A DNA stretch of 64,000 nucleotides from an uncultured Thermomicrobia bacterium (GTDB lineage Bacteria; Chloroflexota; Chloroflexia; Thermomicrobiales; JALYUS01), in assembly GCA_937968015.1 (NCBI GenBank), contig CALBSO010000157.1, positions 13,749 through 77,748 of the forward strand. The letters run 5' to 3'. This document shows positions 50,571 through 59,335 of the stretch, piece after piece. The position numbers and the translations under genes are program-made. Under the pieces are notes generated by a model. The model saw only the letters and a program-made list of their open reading frames with translations. It was not told the origin of the DNA and did no database searches. Every line of letters begins with the position of its first letter. Position 1 is the first letter of the stretch.

Positions 50571-52301
50571 CTACCCCTGCTTCGGTATGAGCCGCAGGCC
50601 AATATCGAGCCAGCCCACGCTACGGTCCGGCTTGCGGACGAAGATGATCGGTACCGATGTCGCGGGCGTATTGCCGATCAGGGCGAGGTCCTCTTTGACG
50701 AAGGCCAGCCGCGCGACCGCAGGCACATCCTGCGTCTTGATATCCGGCAGGATTTGATCGTGCGTGTCACCCTTCTCCGATTGCAGGAGGAGCGCGCCAT
50801 TCTCCATGCGAATGACAATCGTACCGGTCGGCAGGGCATACCGCCCCGCATACTCCGCCAGTTTCTCCGGCGGCAGGGTCACCGTGGGCGGTGCAACGGC
50901 GGCGGGTGGCGCGGCAATCGTCGCCCCTGGCGTGCTCGCGGCCGGGCCGACGCCGAGGTATTGCCCGAACGCCACGCTCAGGGCATACGAGGCAACGACC
51001 GCTCCTTTCGTCGCGTTCGCGAGCAAAACGAAAACGAATCCCTTGTCCGGTACGGCAACGAACTCCGTGTGCTGCCCGAAGGTGTCGCCGGGGTGCGCGA
51101 TCAAGCGGAGGCCCGGTACCTGCTGGACGAACCACGGCAGACCGATCTTCGTCGCCGACTGACCGGGGATCACCACAGGTTGCCCGGTCTGCATCTGTTG
51201 GAGCGTATCTGCTTTCAAAACGCGCGTCCCGCCGACCATCCCATCACCGAGATGGAAACGCGCGTAGCGGATCTGTTCCTTGATCGTCGAGAAGATGCCG
51301 CCCGCCGGGTCAATATTCCTCGGCAGGAAGAGCGGGTGCGCGACCTGCACGCCATTCTTCCCCTCACCGTGCCCAACGGCGTACGGGCGCGCCAGCACAT
51401 CTTCCTGGGAGAAATACGCCGCCGTGACGCCGAGCGGTTGCAGGACGAGATCGGCGAGCGCGCCGCGATACGGCTTGCCCGTCACAACCTCGATCACACG
51501 CCCGAGCAGGGCGAAGCCGGAGTTGTTGTAACTGAAGAACGCGCCGAGCGGTTCGATCTGCGGGAAGGTGGGCAGTTTTTCGGTCACGAACCGCGCGATG
51601 GCGTCATCGCCGTCGCCCGTGTCGGTGAAGGAGTCACCCCACCAGCCACCGGTGTGTGTCAGAAGGTGCTTGATCGTCACCTTCGCCACGACCGACTGAT
51701 CCGCCAGTTTGAGATCGGGAATATACGTGCGGACGGGCGCATCGAGATCAATCTTCCCCTGCTCGCGTAGCCGCATGATCGCCGTGCCGGTGTAGGTCTT
51801 CGTCAGCGAGCCGATCTGGAAGAGCGTGTCGAGCGTCACGGGCCTTTTGGTCTCGATGCTCGCGACACCGAAAGTCGCGTACTCCTCTTTGCCCTCGGCA
51901 AGGATGCCGAGGGACGCGCCGGGTACCTGCTGCTCTGCCAGCAGCGTCATCACGCGCTCGGCGACGGCGCGGAAGCGGGGCGAGGCATCGGGCGCGAGGG
52001 TGTTCGGCATCGTCGCGCTGCTGACAACGGGCGACGTGCTCGCGACGCCGGACGATGACGCGGCAGTCGGCGCGACCGTGGTTGGCGGCACAGCGATGGG
52101 CGCCATCGTCGGCGTCGCGGCGGGAAGCGTTGCGGTCGGCACAGCGGTCGTCGGTGACGATGCCGCGGGCGTCGTCAGCACCGGAGTCACGGTCGGCGTT
52201 GCACTGCCGCTGCTGCACGCGGCGAGGGCTGTCGAGGCAGTAGCGGCGGCAAGCAGGGTCAAGAACCGTCTACGGGTGAGTAGTGCGCTATCCGCCTGCA
52301 T
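50571..52301 (-). CDS. Serine hydrolase of the class C beta-lactamase family, Tat lipoprotein
   Basis: ATG 52301 after GAGGGAG gives 576 residues. TRRRFLTLLAAATASTALAAC supplies twin Arg and lipobox. After a Thr/Pro/Ala linker of about 80 residues comes the beta-lactamase domain with SxxK in QIGSLTKTYTGTA and YxN in FFSYNNSGFALLG. A C-terminal DUF3471-like region (LAEYAGRYALPTGTIVIRME) ends the protein. It could be an esterase, D-aminopeptidase or carboxypeptidase. Its start overlaps the acetyltransferase gene by 14 bases. Confidence 0.88.
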   Translation of the reverse strand: MQADSALLTRRRFLTLLAAATASTALAACSSGSATPTVTPVLTTPAASSPTTAVPTATLPAATPTMAPIAVPPTTVAPTAASSSGVASTSPVVSSATMPNTLAPDASPRFRAVAERVMTLLAEQQVPGASLGILAEGKEEYATFGVASIETKRPVTLDTLFQIGSLTKTYTGTAIMRLREQGKIDLDAPVRTYIPDLKLADQSVVAKVTIKHLLTHTGGWWGDSFTDTGDGDDAIARFVTEKLPTFPQIEPLGAFFSYNNSGFALLGRVIEVVTGKPYRGALADLVLQPLGVTAAYFSQEDVLARPYAVGHGEGKNGVQVAHPLFLPRNIDPAGGIFSTIKEQIRYARFHLGDGMVGGTRVLKADTLQQMQTGQPVVIPGQSATKIGLPWFVQQVPGLRLIAHPGDTFGQHTEFVAVPDKGFVFVLLANATKGAVVASYALSVAFGQYLGVGPAASTPGATIAAPPAAVAPPTVTLPPEKLAEYAGRYALPTGTIVIRMENGALLLQSEKGDTHDQILPDIKTQDVPAVARLAFVKEDLALIGNTPATSVPIIFVRKPDRSVGWLDIGLRLIPKQG

Positions 52302-52797
52302 TGCGTATTCTCCCTCTCGTTACGATTGTGGGTTCGGGCACGGGGTCAATCGCCATAATCGTGACGGAATGTCCCTGGAAGCGCTCCGTCGCGATCACCC
52401 GCCAGCCGAGTTTCTCGTACAAGCCCTGGGCGTTCTCCGTGTACAGGTAGAGCCGCGCGACGCCCATCGCCGCCGTCTGTGCCACAGCGTGCCGCACGAG
52501 CGCGCTCGCAACCCCGCGCCCGCGCGCGGCGGGTGTGACGTACACGCTGGCGAGCCACGGCGAGAGTTCGCGGTGCGTACTCATATCATGCGCGACCAGG
52601 CTCGCCGATCCGAGCGGTTCGGCGTCATTCAGGGCGATGTATGTGGCAGGAATGCGGTCGTGGCTTTTCTGGTCGCGGAGGCTCGCGATCCGTGTGGCGA
52701 GCGAGTCGGCCGGATCGAGGTGGCCCCACTCCTCCCACTGCCAGCGCGCGACCGTCTCGACGAGATCGGGGTGATCGCCAATGCTTTCGATGCGCAC
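52288..52797 (-). CDS. GNAT-family N-acetyltransferase
   Basis: GTG 52797 has AAGGAGGAA upstream and gives 169 residues from MRIESIGDHPDLVETVARWQ; GTG 52842, which overlaps the upstream stop as GTGA, is the alternative. The acetyl-CoA binding motif is YVTPAARGRGVASALVRHAV and the C-terminal strand region TENAQGLYEKLGWRV is typical of GNAT. Substrate unknown. It lies between an aldo/keto reductase and a serine hydrolase in one operon. Confidence 0.88.
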   Translation of the reverse strand: MRIESIGDHPDLVETVARWQWEEWGHLDPADSLATRIASLRDQKSHDRIPATYIALNDAEPLGSASLVAHDMSTHRELSPWLASVYVTPAARGRGVASALVRHAVAQTAAMGVARLYLYTENAQGLYEKLGWRVIATERFQGHSVTIMAIDPVPEPTIVTRGRIRNAGG

Positions 52798-52838
52798 GAG
52801 CCTGTTCCTCCTTGCCGCAGCCGGATCGTGCGGCGGCG

Positions 52839-53819
52839 TCACGCGGGGATGGCGTCTGTCTGCCCTGCCGCCCCCGCCATGATCTCGTCTATGACGTCGA
52901 GATCATCCGGCGAGAACCGCACATCGAGCGCGCCGACATTGTGCTCAATCTCTTCCGGCTTGCGGATGCCCGCCAGCGCAACGCTCACCGCCGGTTGCTG
53001 CAAAACCCAGGCGATGGCGAGTTTCGGCAGCGTCGTCCCCAGCCGCGCGGCGACTCCCTTTAGCCGGTCCGCGACGGCGATGTTCTTCGGAAAATGCTCC
53101 GGGGTGAAGAGGCGCTGACCGAAGGCGGAGCCGCGCGCCCGCCAGTCCCACTCCACGAACGTTGTCTCTGTTGTGAACGTGCCGGTGAGGAGGCCGTGCG
53201 CCATCGGGCCGTACGCCATCACGCCGACGCCGAGTGCCAGGGCGGTTGGGAACATTTCGCGCTCCCAGCGGCGGTCGAAGAGGTTGTAGCCGACCTGATT
53301 GGCGCAGATATTCGCCGTCCGTTTCGCCTCCCGCAGTTGCGTCGCGCTGTAGTTTGAGACGCCGACATACCGCGTCTTGCCCGCCCGCATAAGGTCGTTG
53401 AGCGTCTGCATCGTCTCCTCGATCGGCGTGTTCACATCCGGCCAGTGGATGAGATACAAATCCACGTAGTCGGTGCCGAGCCGCTTCAGGCTGTCGTCCA
53501 TCCCCCTGGTGATCGCGGCGCGCGAACTGTCCCGCGTGGACGGCCCGCCGACAACTTCCCAACTCAGCCCGCCCTTCGTGACAAGGACGATTTCCTTACG
53601 CCGCGCGCCGAGTGCCTTGCCGAGCACTTCCTCGGAGTGGCCGTGCCCGTAGATGGCGGCGGTGTCGAAGAGGGTTACGCCGAGGTCAATCGCCCGGGAG
53701 ACGGCACGCGTCTCCTCCTGATCGTCCACAGCGCCGTACTGGTTGCCGCCCATCTCCCAGCAGCCGAAGCCAATTGCGGAAATCTCCAGGTCAGACGCGC
53801 CCATTGTCCGGTATTCCAT
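52839..53819 (-). CDS. Aldo/keto reductase
   Basis: ATG 53819 after GGGAGG gives 326 residues. The TIM-barrel AKR motifs are GVTLFDTAAIYGHGHSEEVL (catalytic Asp and Tyr), VLVTKGG (Lys) and DLYLIHWPD (His). QPAVSVALAGIRKPEEIEHN is the NADP-binding C-terminal part. The group resembles YghZ/AKR11-type enzymes of general stress or sugar metabolism. It heads a three-gene operon and is divergent from folC, with palindrome K in between. Confidence 0.92.
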   Translation of the reverse strand: MEYRTMGASDLEISAIGFGCWEMGGNQYGAVDDQEETRAVSRAIDLGVTLFDTAAIYGHGHSEEVLGKALGARRKEIVLVTKGGLSWEVVGGPSTRDSSRAAITRGMDDSLKRLGTDYVDLYLIHWPDVNTPIEETMQTLNDLMRAGKTRYVGVSNYSATQLREAKRTANICANQVGYNLFDRRWEREMFPTALALGVGVMAYGPMAHGLLTGTFTTETTFVEWDWRARGSAFGQRLFTPEHFPKNIAVADRLKGVAARLGTTLPKLAIAWVLQQPAVSVALAGIRKPEEIEHNVGALDVRFSPDDLDVIDEIMAGAAGQTDAIPA

Positions 53820-53902
53820 CGGAACCTCCCTGCACGCGATGCTCGCATTCCCCATGTTGACCCCGCGAGTGTACGCCTCCCATTCGCAGAGGGGAAGGGA
53901 TC

Positions 53903-54016
53903 AACCACAGAGACACAGAGGGCACGGAGGAACGCAGAGAAGAGATGAGGGAGACAGGGGATTCGTACTTCCTATCCTCTTCTCCTATCTCGGTACCCTC
54001 TGTGTCTCTGTGGTTT
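53903..54016. repeat. Palindrome K (CACAGAG type)
   Basis: AACCACAGAGACACAGAGGG (53903-53922) faces CCCTCTGTGTCTCTGTGGTT (53996-54015), a perfect 20-bp inverted pair with about 73 bases between. It is a different unit (CACAGAGA) from the GAG heptamers but has the same architecture, purine-rich arm first. It lies between the divergent AKR and folC genes. Confidence 0.85.
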
Positions 54017-54058
54017 ACGTTTCTCTCCGGTTACAATCACAGCGTAGGAGGCTGGGTG

Positions 54059-55399
54059 ATGCGAGACGATGCGGCGATGAATGAGATTGATGCGCGGCTG
54101 TGGTCGCTGGCACATGCATCGCCGAGCGGGGAACGGCCGGACCTCGGGCGGATGCGGCGGTTGCTCGCGCTCCTCGGCGACCCGCAGATCGGGCTGCCCG
54201 TTCTCCATGTCGGCGGGACGGCGGGGAAAGGCTCGACGGCGACGATTGCCGCCGCGCTGCTCACCGCTGCCGGATACCGCACCGGCCTGCATACGAAGCC
54301 GCATCTGCGGCGCGTCAACGAGCGGATCGTCGTCAATGGCGCGCCGATCAGCGATGCTGACCTGTGGGCGCTGATCGAGGAGGCCGCGCCCGCCGCCCGC
54401 GCCGTGCGGCCAACATGGTACGAATTTACCGTCGCCCTCGCCTTCTTGCACTTCCGCCGCATCGCTGTGGATAGTGCGGTCATCGAAGTTGGTTTGGGCG
54501 GCACGTATGACGGCACAAATGTCGTGCAGCCGCTCGTCGCCGTGCTGACGAATGTTGGCCTGGATCACACCGAAATCCTCGGCGACACCGTCGAGAAGAT
54601 CGCGCGGGACAAAGTGGCGATCATTAAGCCGGGTTGTATCGCCATCACCGGCGTCACGCAGCCGAGTGTGCGGGAAATCGTCGAGGATCATGCAGGGATA
54701 TGTGGCGTGCCGCTTTGGCTGCTCGGCAGAGATATTCGTATACGAACCTGGCGGAACGATCCCGACCTCGATTGGGCCGTAGATGGGCGTGATCGCTTCG
54801 ATGTAGACGTACCAAACCGTCGCATGCTTCACCACTTGTCCCTCACGTTGCTCGGAGAGCATCAGAAAATGAATGCGGCACTGGCGATTGCCGCGGTCGT
54901 CGCACTGGAAGCATATGGTCTGAAAGTCTCTGATACCGTCATCGCGGAAACACTCCCCATCATCCGCATTCCCGGCAGGCTCGAAGTCGTCGGCGAAAAG
55001 CCGACGGTCGTGCTCGATGGCGCGCACAACCCGGATAAGATTGACGCACTGCTCGCCGCGCTGCCCGCATATTTCACGTACCGGCGATTGGTCGTCGTCG
55101 CGGCCTTTACCCGGCGGCACGATGTGGCGGCGATGCTCGCGCGCCTCGCTCCGGTCGTGGATCATATCGTGCTAACCTCATTTGCAATGCACGGCGACTT
55201 CGGGCCGGGGCAAGCGATCCCGCCGGAAGAACTCGCCGTACTCCTTGCGACGTTCCAGCCGCGCGGCACGTCGGCGGCCATCCCGGATCCGATTGCAGCC
55301 GTTGAAGCGGCGCGGGCGTGGGCGGATCCGAATGATTGTGTCTGCGTCACCGGCTCGCTCTATCTCGTCGGCGCGGTGCGCGATACATTGGTAGCGTAG
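54059..55399 (+). CDS. folC: Folylpolyglutamate synthase / dihydrofolate synthase
   Basis: ATG 54059 has AGGAGG seven bases upstream and gives 446 residues; the frame extends upstream through palindrome K but that is not used. Mur-ligase features are the P-loop VGGTAGKGSTATIAAALLTA, TVALAFLHF, ITGVTQPSVREIVEDHA and the C-terminal DGAHNPDKIDALLAALPAYF. It adds glutamate to dihydropteroate or folate. It is followed by folP after palindrome L, so the pair covers consecutive folate steps. Confidence 0.93.
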   Translation: MRDDAAMNEIDARLWSLAHASPSGERPDLGRMRRLLALLGDPQIGLPVLHVGGTAGKGSTATIAAALLTAAGYRTGLHTKPHLRRVNERIVVNGAPISDADLWALIEEAAPAARAVRPTWYEFTVALAFLHFRRIAVDSAVIEVGLGGTYDGTNVVQPLVAVLTNVGLDHTEILGDTVEKIARDKVAIIKPGCIAITGVTQPSVREIVEDHAGICGVPLWLLGRDIRIRTWRNDPDLDWAVDGRDRFDVDVPNRRMLHHLSLTLLGEHQKMNAALAIAAVVALEAYGLKVSDTVIAETLPIIRIPGRLEVVGEKPTVVLDGAHNPDKIDALLAALPAYFTYRRLVVVAAFTRRHDVAAMLARLAPVVDHIVLTSFAMHGDFGPGQAIPPEELAVLLATFQPRGTSAAIPDPIAAVEAARAWADPNDCVCVTGSLYLVGAVRDTLVA

Positions 55400-55438
55400 G
55401 CTTCAGCCTTCAGTCTGCGCGAGAGCCTGAAGCCTACG
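55395..55438. repeat. Palindrome L at the folC stop
   Basis: CGTAGGCTTCAG (55395-55406) and CTGAAGCCTACG (55427-55438) are a perfect 12-bp inverted pair with a 20-base loop. The folC stop TAG (55397-55399) lies inside the left arm. It could attenuate read-through into folP. Confidence 0.75.
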
Positions 55439-55456
55439 GGAGCGGGAACGAAGACA

Positions 55457-56329
55457 ATGACTACCCTCGCACCAACCCGCTGCGGCGGCACAATGCTTCA
55501 CTGGGGTGCGAAGACATACGTGATGGCCATCCTGAACGTGACGCCGGACTCGTTCTCCGGCGATGGCGTGACGGATGTCGCGGCGGCGATCACGCGGGCA
55601 GAACAGTTCGTGCGGGACGGCGCGGACATCATTGACGTGGGTGGCGAGTCCACCCGGCCCGGCGCGGCCTTCGTGCCGGAGGAGGAAGAGCGAGCGCGGG
55701 TCGTGCCAGTAATCCGTGCGCTCGCGGCGCGCCTCGACGTGCCAATCTCGGTGGATACCTCCCGCGCCTTCGTCGCGGAGGCGGCGCTCGCGGCGGGCGC
55801 GACGATGGTGAACGATGTCTGGGCACTCCACCGCGATCCGGCGCTGGCGGACGTCGTAGCGCGCTCCGGGGCGGCGCTCGTCCTGATGCACAATCGCGCC
55901 GCGATGGCGACCGTGGACGCGTTCGGCGGCCACTACGACGATGTTCACTACACGGATGTCGCCGCGGATGTGATCGCCTGGCTCCGGGAGAGTATCGTGG
56001 TCGCGGTTGCGGCGGGCATCCCCCGCGCGCAACTGATCGCGGATCCCGGCATCGGCTTCGGCAAGACGGTCGCGCAGAATCTCGAAATGATGCGTCGCCT
56101 GCCCGAACTGCGCTCCCTCGGCGTGCCGCTCCTTGTGGGCGCCTCGCGCAAGTCCTTCATCGGCCTGACGCTCAATCTCCCCGTCGGCGATCGCGTGGAA
56201 GGCACCGCCGCGACGGTCGCGCTCGCCATCGCCGGAGGCGCGGACATCGTGCGCGTCCATGATGTCCGCGCGATGGCCCGAGTCGCCCGGATGACGGATG
56301 CGATTGTGCGAGTAACAAGTAACGAGTAA
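55457..56329 (+). CDS. folP: Dihydropteroate synthase
   Basis: The 290-residue protein has the DHPS signatures MAILNVTPDSFSGDG, DIIDVGGESTRPGA and DPGIGFGKTVAQNLEMMRRL, plus GASRKSFIG near the C-terminus. It joins the pterin pyrophosphate with p-aminobenzoate and works before FolC. The gene follows folC by 57 bases. Its last four codons and stop (VTSNE-like tail, GAG TAA) are made of a heptamer array, as in the BMP ATPase gene. Confidence 0.95.
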   Translation: MTTLAPTRCGGTMLHWGAKTYVMAILNVTPDSFSGDGVTDVAAAITRAEQFVRDGADIIDVGGESTRPGAAFVPEEEERARVVPVIRALAARLDVPISVDTSRAFVAEAALAAGATMVNDVWALHRDPALADVVARSGAALVLMHNRAAMATVDAFGGHYDDVHYTDVAADVIAWLRESIVVAVAAGIPRAQLIADPGIGFGKTVAQNLEMMRRLPELRSLGVPLLVGASRKSFIGLTLNLPVGDRVEGTAATVALAIAGGADIVRVHDVRAMARVARMTDAIVRVTSNE

Positions 56330-56418
56330 CGAGGGATCGGATGCCAAACCACGCAGAGGGAGGCAAGCCCGTGAGCCTTCCTCCCTTTTTCTCGTTACTC
56401 GTTGCTCGTTACTCGCTC
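56308..56418. repeat. Heptamer palindrome M between convergent folP and CHRD genes
   Basis: GAGTAAC-type units at 56308-56333 overlap the end of folP and face CTCGTTA/GTTGCTC units at 56391-56418, ending eight bases before the CHRD gene stop. The spacer contains its own terminator-like hairpin. Confidence 0.85.
56356..56390 (+). terminator. Intrinsic terminator after folP
   Basis: GGGAGGCAAGC-type arm (56356-56366) pairs with GCCTTCCTCCC (56375-56385) and is followed by five T. It is inside the spacer of palindrome M, so folP transcripts would end within the larger hairpin. Confidence 0.7.
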
Positions 56419-56425
56419 TTCGGTG

Positions 56426-56950
56426 TTACCCGACAAGAGAACCATCTTCGTCGCTGTGGACCTGGCCGCGCGACTCGCCACCGGGATGCTTCGCCGAGTG
56501 GACATTCACGTATGTTTTGCCACTCTTCATGGCAGCAAACAAGTCATCCATCGTCATGCCCTTCATCGGCCCGGTCAAATCCGCCGCGGTAATCGTGCCG
56601 GATGACAGCACGCCACTGAACGCGCCGACGGTCTTGCCGCTATAGAGCGGGACGACGACCGGGCCATTGACCCCGATACCACCGACGTGGATGTGCGCCG
56701 CGGTGGGATCATTGATCACGCTGACCCAGAGCACCCAACTCATGCTCTGCCCGTCATCGTTAATGTGGAACAGTGCCCACCCGTATGGCCCCGCATCGGG
56801 GACCGGCACTTCCTCACCCGGCGTGATAGTCGCGCTGTAATCATGACCCGCATTTACGCTGGCGGCAGAAACCGGAGCCGCGACCGTAAAGAGTCCCAGG
56901 AGGGCAACCAATACCGCAAGCCTGACGAAACCACCCGCCACCCTGTGCAT
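56426..56950 (-). CDS. Secreted CHRD-domain protein
   Basis: The 174-residue protein has a signal peptide (VLVALLGLFTVAAPVSAASV) and one CHRD domain with GWALFHINDDGQSMSWVLWV, PTAAHIHVGGIGVNGPVVV and YVNVHSAKHPGGESRGQV. CHRD domains occur in chordin and many bacterial secreted proteins; function in bacteria is unknown. The ATG at 56950 has GGGGGAG upstream. It is convergent with folP. Confidence 0.88.
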   Translation of the reverse strand: MHRVAGGFVRLAVLVALLGLFTVAAPVSAASVNAGHDYSATITPGEEVPVPDAGPYGWALFHINDDGQSMSWVLWVSVINDPTAAHIHVGGIGVNGPVVVPLYSGKTVGAFSGVLSSGTITAADLTGPMKGMTMDDLFAAMKSGKTYVNVHSAKHPGGESRGQVHSDEDGSLVG

Positions 56951-57212
56951 CTCTCCCCCTTTACATGAACAATATCCGACGGCGCTATGCTAACACACGC
57001 GACGATCTCTTACACCAGTACGCCGAAAATTGATCGCGCGGATGTATCCAGTCGCCCGGTGTCCGCCCTCGCGGAATATGTGGGCAGAAAAGCATGGCGT
57101 GGTATGATAGCAGCGCGTCACGGACGAACGTGGAACGTGGTATGACGTTCACCGTCGTGGGGTAACGCGAACATCGTGCGGTGCTGGTCGAAGGGTTGAG
57201 GAGGCCGCGGCA

Positions 57213-58232
57213 ATGAGCAGTGTGGTGGAAACGCCAGTAGCAGCGTTGGCGGACCCAGGCGATCTCTCAGAAGAGCAGTTGAGGCGGATGTACCGGACCA
57301 TGGTCACCGGGCGCCTCCTCGCGGAGCGGTTCTGGATCCTGTCCCGCCAGGGTAAGACACACTTCGTCATCACCAGCCAGGGCCACGAAGCGGCCCAGGT
57401 CGGTAGTGCAATGGCGATGAACAAGGGCAGCGATTACCTGTATACCTACTACCGCAGCATGTCGGTCGCCCTGACGATGGGGTTCACCCCCTATGATCTC
57501 CTCCTCAGCGTCCTCGGCAAGCGGGATGACCCGTACAGCGGCGGGCGGCAATTGCCGAACCACCCGTCGAGCGTCGCGTGGAAGATGCCGAGTGGTTCCA
57601 GCAGCGTCGCCACGCAGATTGCGCACGCCGTCGGTTCGGCATACGCGGCGCGGGTGAAGGGCGAGGATTTCGTCGCGATCTCTTACTCCGGTGAGGGCGC
57701 GACCGCGAAGGGCGACTTTCACGAAACCGTCGCCATCGCCAGCATCCACAAACTGCCCGTCATCTTCTTCATCGAGAACAACCACTACGCGATCAGCGTC
57801 CCCGAGCAGTACGAACTGCCGGAGGGCGGCGTCGCCAATCGCGTGGCGAAGGGTTATGCGATGCACGCGATTGCGATTGATGGCACCGATGTGATCGCCG
57901 TCTACAATGCGACGCGTGAGGCGCGGGAGCGCGCGCTCCGTGGTGAAGGCCCGACGTTGATCGAGGCAAACTGCGTCCGACTCGTCGCCCACTCCTCGGA
58001 CGATAATGACCGCTATCGCACCGACGAGATGCGCAATGAACTGAAGCGGTACGATCCGGTGCCACGGATGCGCAATTTTCTGATCGAGCGCGGCGTGCTG
58101 ACTGAGGAGTCCGACGCCGAGACGGTGCGAGAGATCACGGCGGAGATTCGCGAATCGCTGGACCGCGCCGAAGCGGCCCCGGCGGCGGAGCCGGAAGCGG
58201 CGCGCCGCCACATCTTTGCGGAGGAGGGGTAA
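57213..58232 (+). CDS. Pyruvate/2-oxoacid dehydrogenase E1 component, alpha subunit
   Basis: ATG 57213 after GGAGG gives 339 residues. The thiamine diphosphate motif is SYSGEGATAKGDFHETVAIA (GDG variant) followed by ENNHYAISVPEQYELPEGGV, and the phosphorylation-loop region is LVAHSSDDNDRYR. It pairs with the beta subunit six bases downstream to form the E1 decarboxylase. No E2 or E3 gene is in the window. It could use pyruvate or branched-chain 2-oxoacids; the sequence alone does not decide. Confidence 0.93.
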   Translation: MSSVVETPVAALADPGDLSEEQLRRMYRTMVTGRLLAERFWILSRQGKTHFVITSQGHEAAQVGSAMAMNKGSDYLYTYYRSMSVALTMGFTPYDLLLSVLGKRDDPYSGGRQLPNHPSSVAWKMPSGSSSVATQIAHAVGSAYAARVKGEDFVAISYSGEGATAKGDFHETVAIASIHKLPVIFFIENNHYAISVPEQYELPEGGVANRVAKGYAMHAIAIDGTDVIAVYNATREARERALRGEGPTLIEANCVRLVAHSSDDNDRYRTDEMRNELKRYDPVPRMRNFLIERGVLTEESDAETVREITAEIRESLDRAEAAPAAEPEAARRHIFAEEG

Positions 58233-58238
58233 GCGTAC

Positions 58239-59219
58239 ATGCCCGAGAAGACGATTGCCGACGCGATCCACGATGCCATCCGCGATGAGATGGCGCGCGA
58301 CCCGACCGTCGTGGTGATGGGTGAGGACGTCGGCTACAAGGGCGGCGTGTTCAAGATCACCGACGGCTTGCAGCAGGAATTCGGTATGTACCGCGCCTTC
58401 GACACGCCGATCGCGGAGTGCGGCATCGCGGGCATCGCCATCGGCGCGGCATTCTCCGGCCTGAAGCCGATCGCGGAGATGCAGTTCGCGGACTACAGCT
58501 TGCCCGCGTACGACCAGATCGTCAATGAGGCGGCGTGTATCCGCTATCGCTCCAATGGCGACTGGGGCTGCCCGGTCGTCTTCCGCTCCCCCTTCGGCGC
58601 GGGCGTGCATGGCGGCCTGTATCACTCGCAGAGTGTCGAGGCGCTCTTTTGCCACACGCCCGGCCTGAAGGTCGTCATCCCTGCCACCGCGTACGACGCG
58701 AAGGGACTGATCCTCGCCGCGATCCGCGACCCGGATCCCGTGATGTTCTACGAGCACAAGAAGTCCTACCGCCGCTACAAAGAAGAGGTGCCGGACGGTG
58801 ACTACACCGTGCCGATCGGCAAGGCGAAGGTGCAGCGTGAGGGGACGACGCTCTCCGTCATCACCTATGGCGTCGGCGTCCACTGGGCGCTCGAAGCGGC
58901 GCGCACCGTCGAGGGCGAGGGGATCAACGTCGAAGTGCTCGACCTCCGCACCCTCCATCCACTTGATCTCGAAGCAATCGCGGAGACGACGGCGAAGACG
59001 GGTAAGGTGTTGATCCTCCACGAGGACAACAAGACGATGGGCCTCGGCGCGGAAGTCGGCGCGTTCATCGCCGAGAATTGTCTCGATTCGCTCGACGCCC
59101 CGATCGTCCGCATCGGCGCGCTCGATTCCCACATCCCCTATAACAATGAGCAGGAGACCGCCATCATCCCAAATCCGGTCGTTGTTACCGAGGCAGTGCG
59201 TAAACTCGCGGCATACTAA
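58239..59219 (+). CDS. Pyruvate/2-oxoacid dehydrogenase E1 component, beta subunit
   Basis: ATG 58239 with GGAGGAGGGG upstream gives 326 residues. Typical marks are VVMGEDVGYKGGVFKIT, RAFDTPIAECGIAGIAIGAA and DLRTLHPLDLEAIAETTAKT with VLILHEDNKTMGLGAEV. It forms the E1 heterotetramer with the alpha subunit. A good terminator follows, so the two genes make a closed operon. Confidence 0.95.
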   Translation: MPEKTIADAIHDAIRDEMARDPTVVVMGEDVGYKGGVFKITDGLQQEFGMYRAFDTPIAECGIAGIAIGAAFSGLKPIAEMQFADYSLPAYDQIVNEAACIRYRSNGDWGCPVVFRSPFGAGVHGGLYHSQSVEALFCHTPGLKVVIPATAYDAKGLILAAIRDPDPVMFYEHKKSYRRYKEEVPDGDYTVPIGKAKVQREGTTLSVITYGVGVHWALEAARTVEGEGINVEVLDLRTLHPLDLEAIAETTAKTGKVLILHEDNKTMGLGAEVGAFIAENCLDSLDAPIVRIGALDSHIPYNNEQETAIIPNPVVVTEAVRKLAAY

Positions 59220-59237
59220 CTGCGCTCCTCAAAACTC

Positions 59238-59271
59238 CCCACCGCGTCTTCCGTGTACGCGGCGGGTTTTT
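59238..59271 (+). terminator. Intrinsic terminator after the PDH E1 operon
   Basis: CCCACCGCGT and ACGCGGCGGG form a stem around a nine-base loop, followed by TTTTT at 59267-59271. It is 19 bases after the E1 beta stop. Confidence 0.85.
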
Positions 59272-59335
59272 GTGTGCATGCCTCCATATCGCAGGCAATC
59301 CTCTTGCGACCGGGTGACACCATCGCTGCTGCTGG

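Noticed and set aside
53945..54058. N-terminal extension of FolC through palindrome K
   Set aside because: The extension is encoded by the repeat arm and spacer and has no ribosome site. AGGAGG before ATG 54059 fixes the start.
57267..59132. A 621-codon open frame on the minus strand opposite the PDH E1 genes
   Set aside because: It is a shadow frame caused by high GC and codon bias. The plus strand carries two unmistakable E1 genes with ribosome sites.
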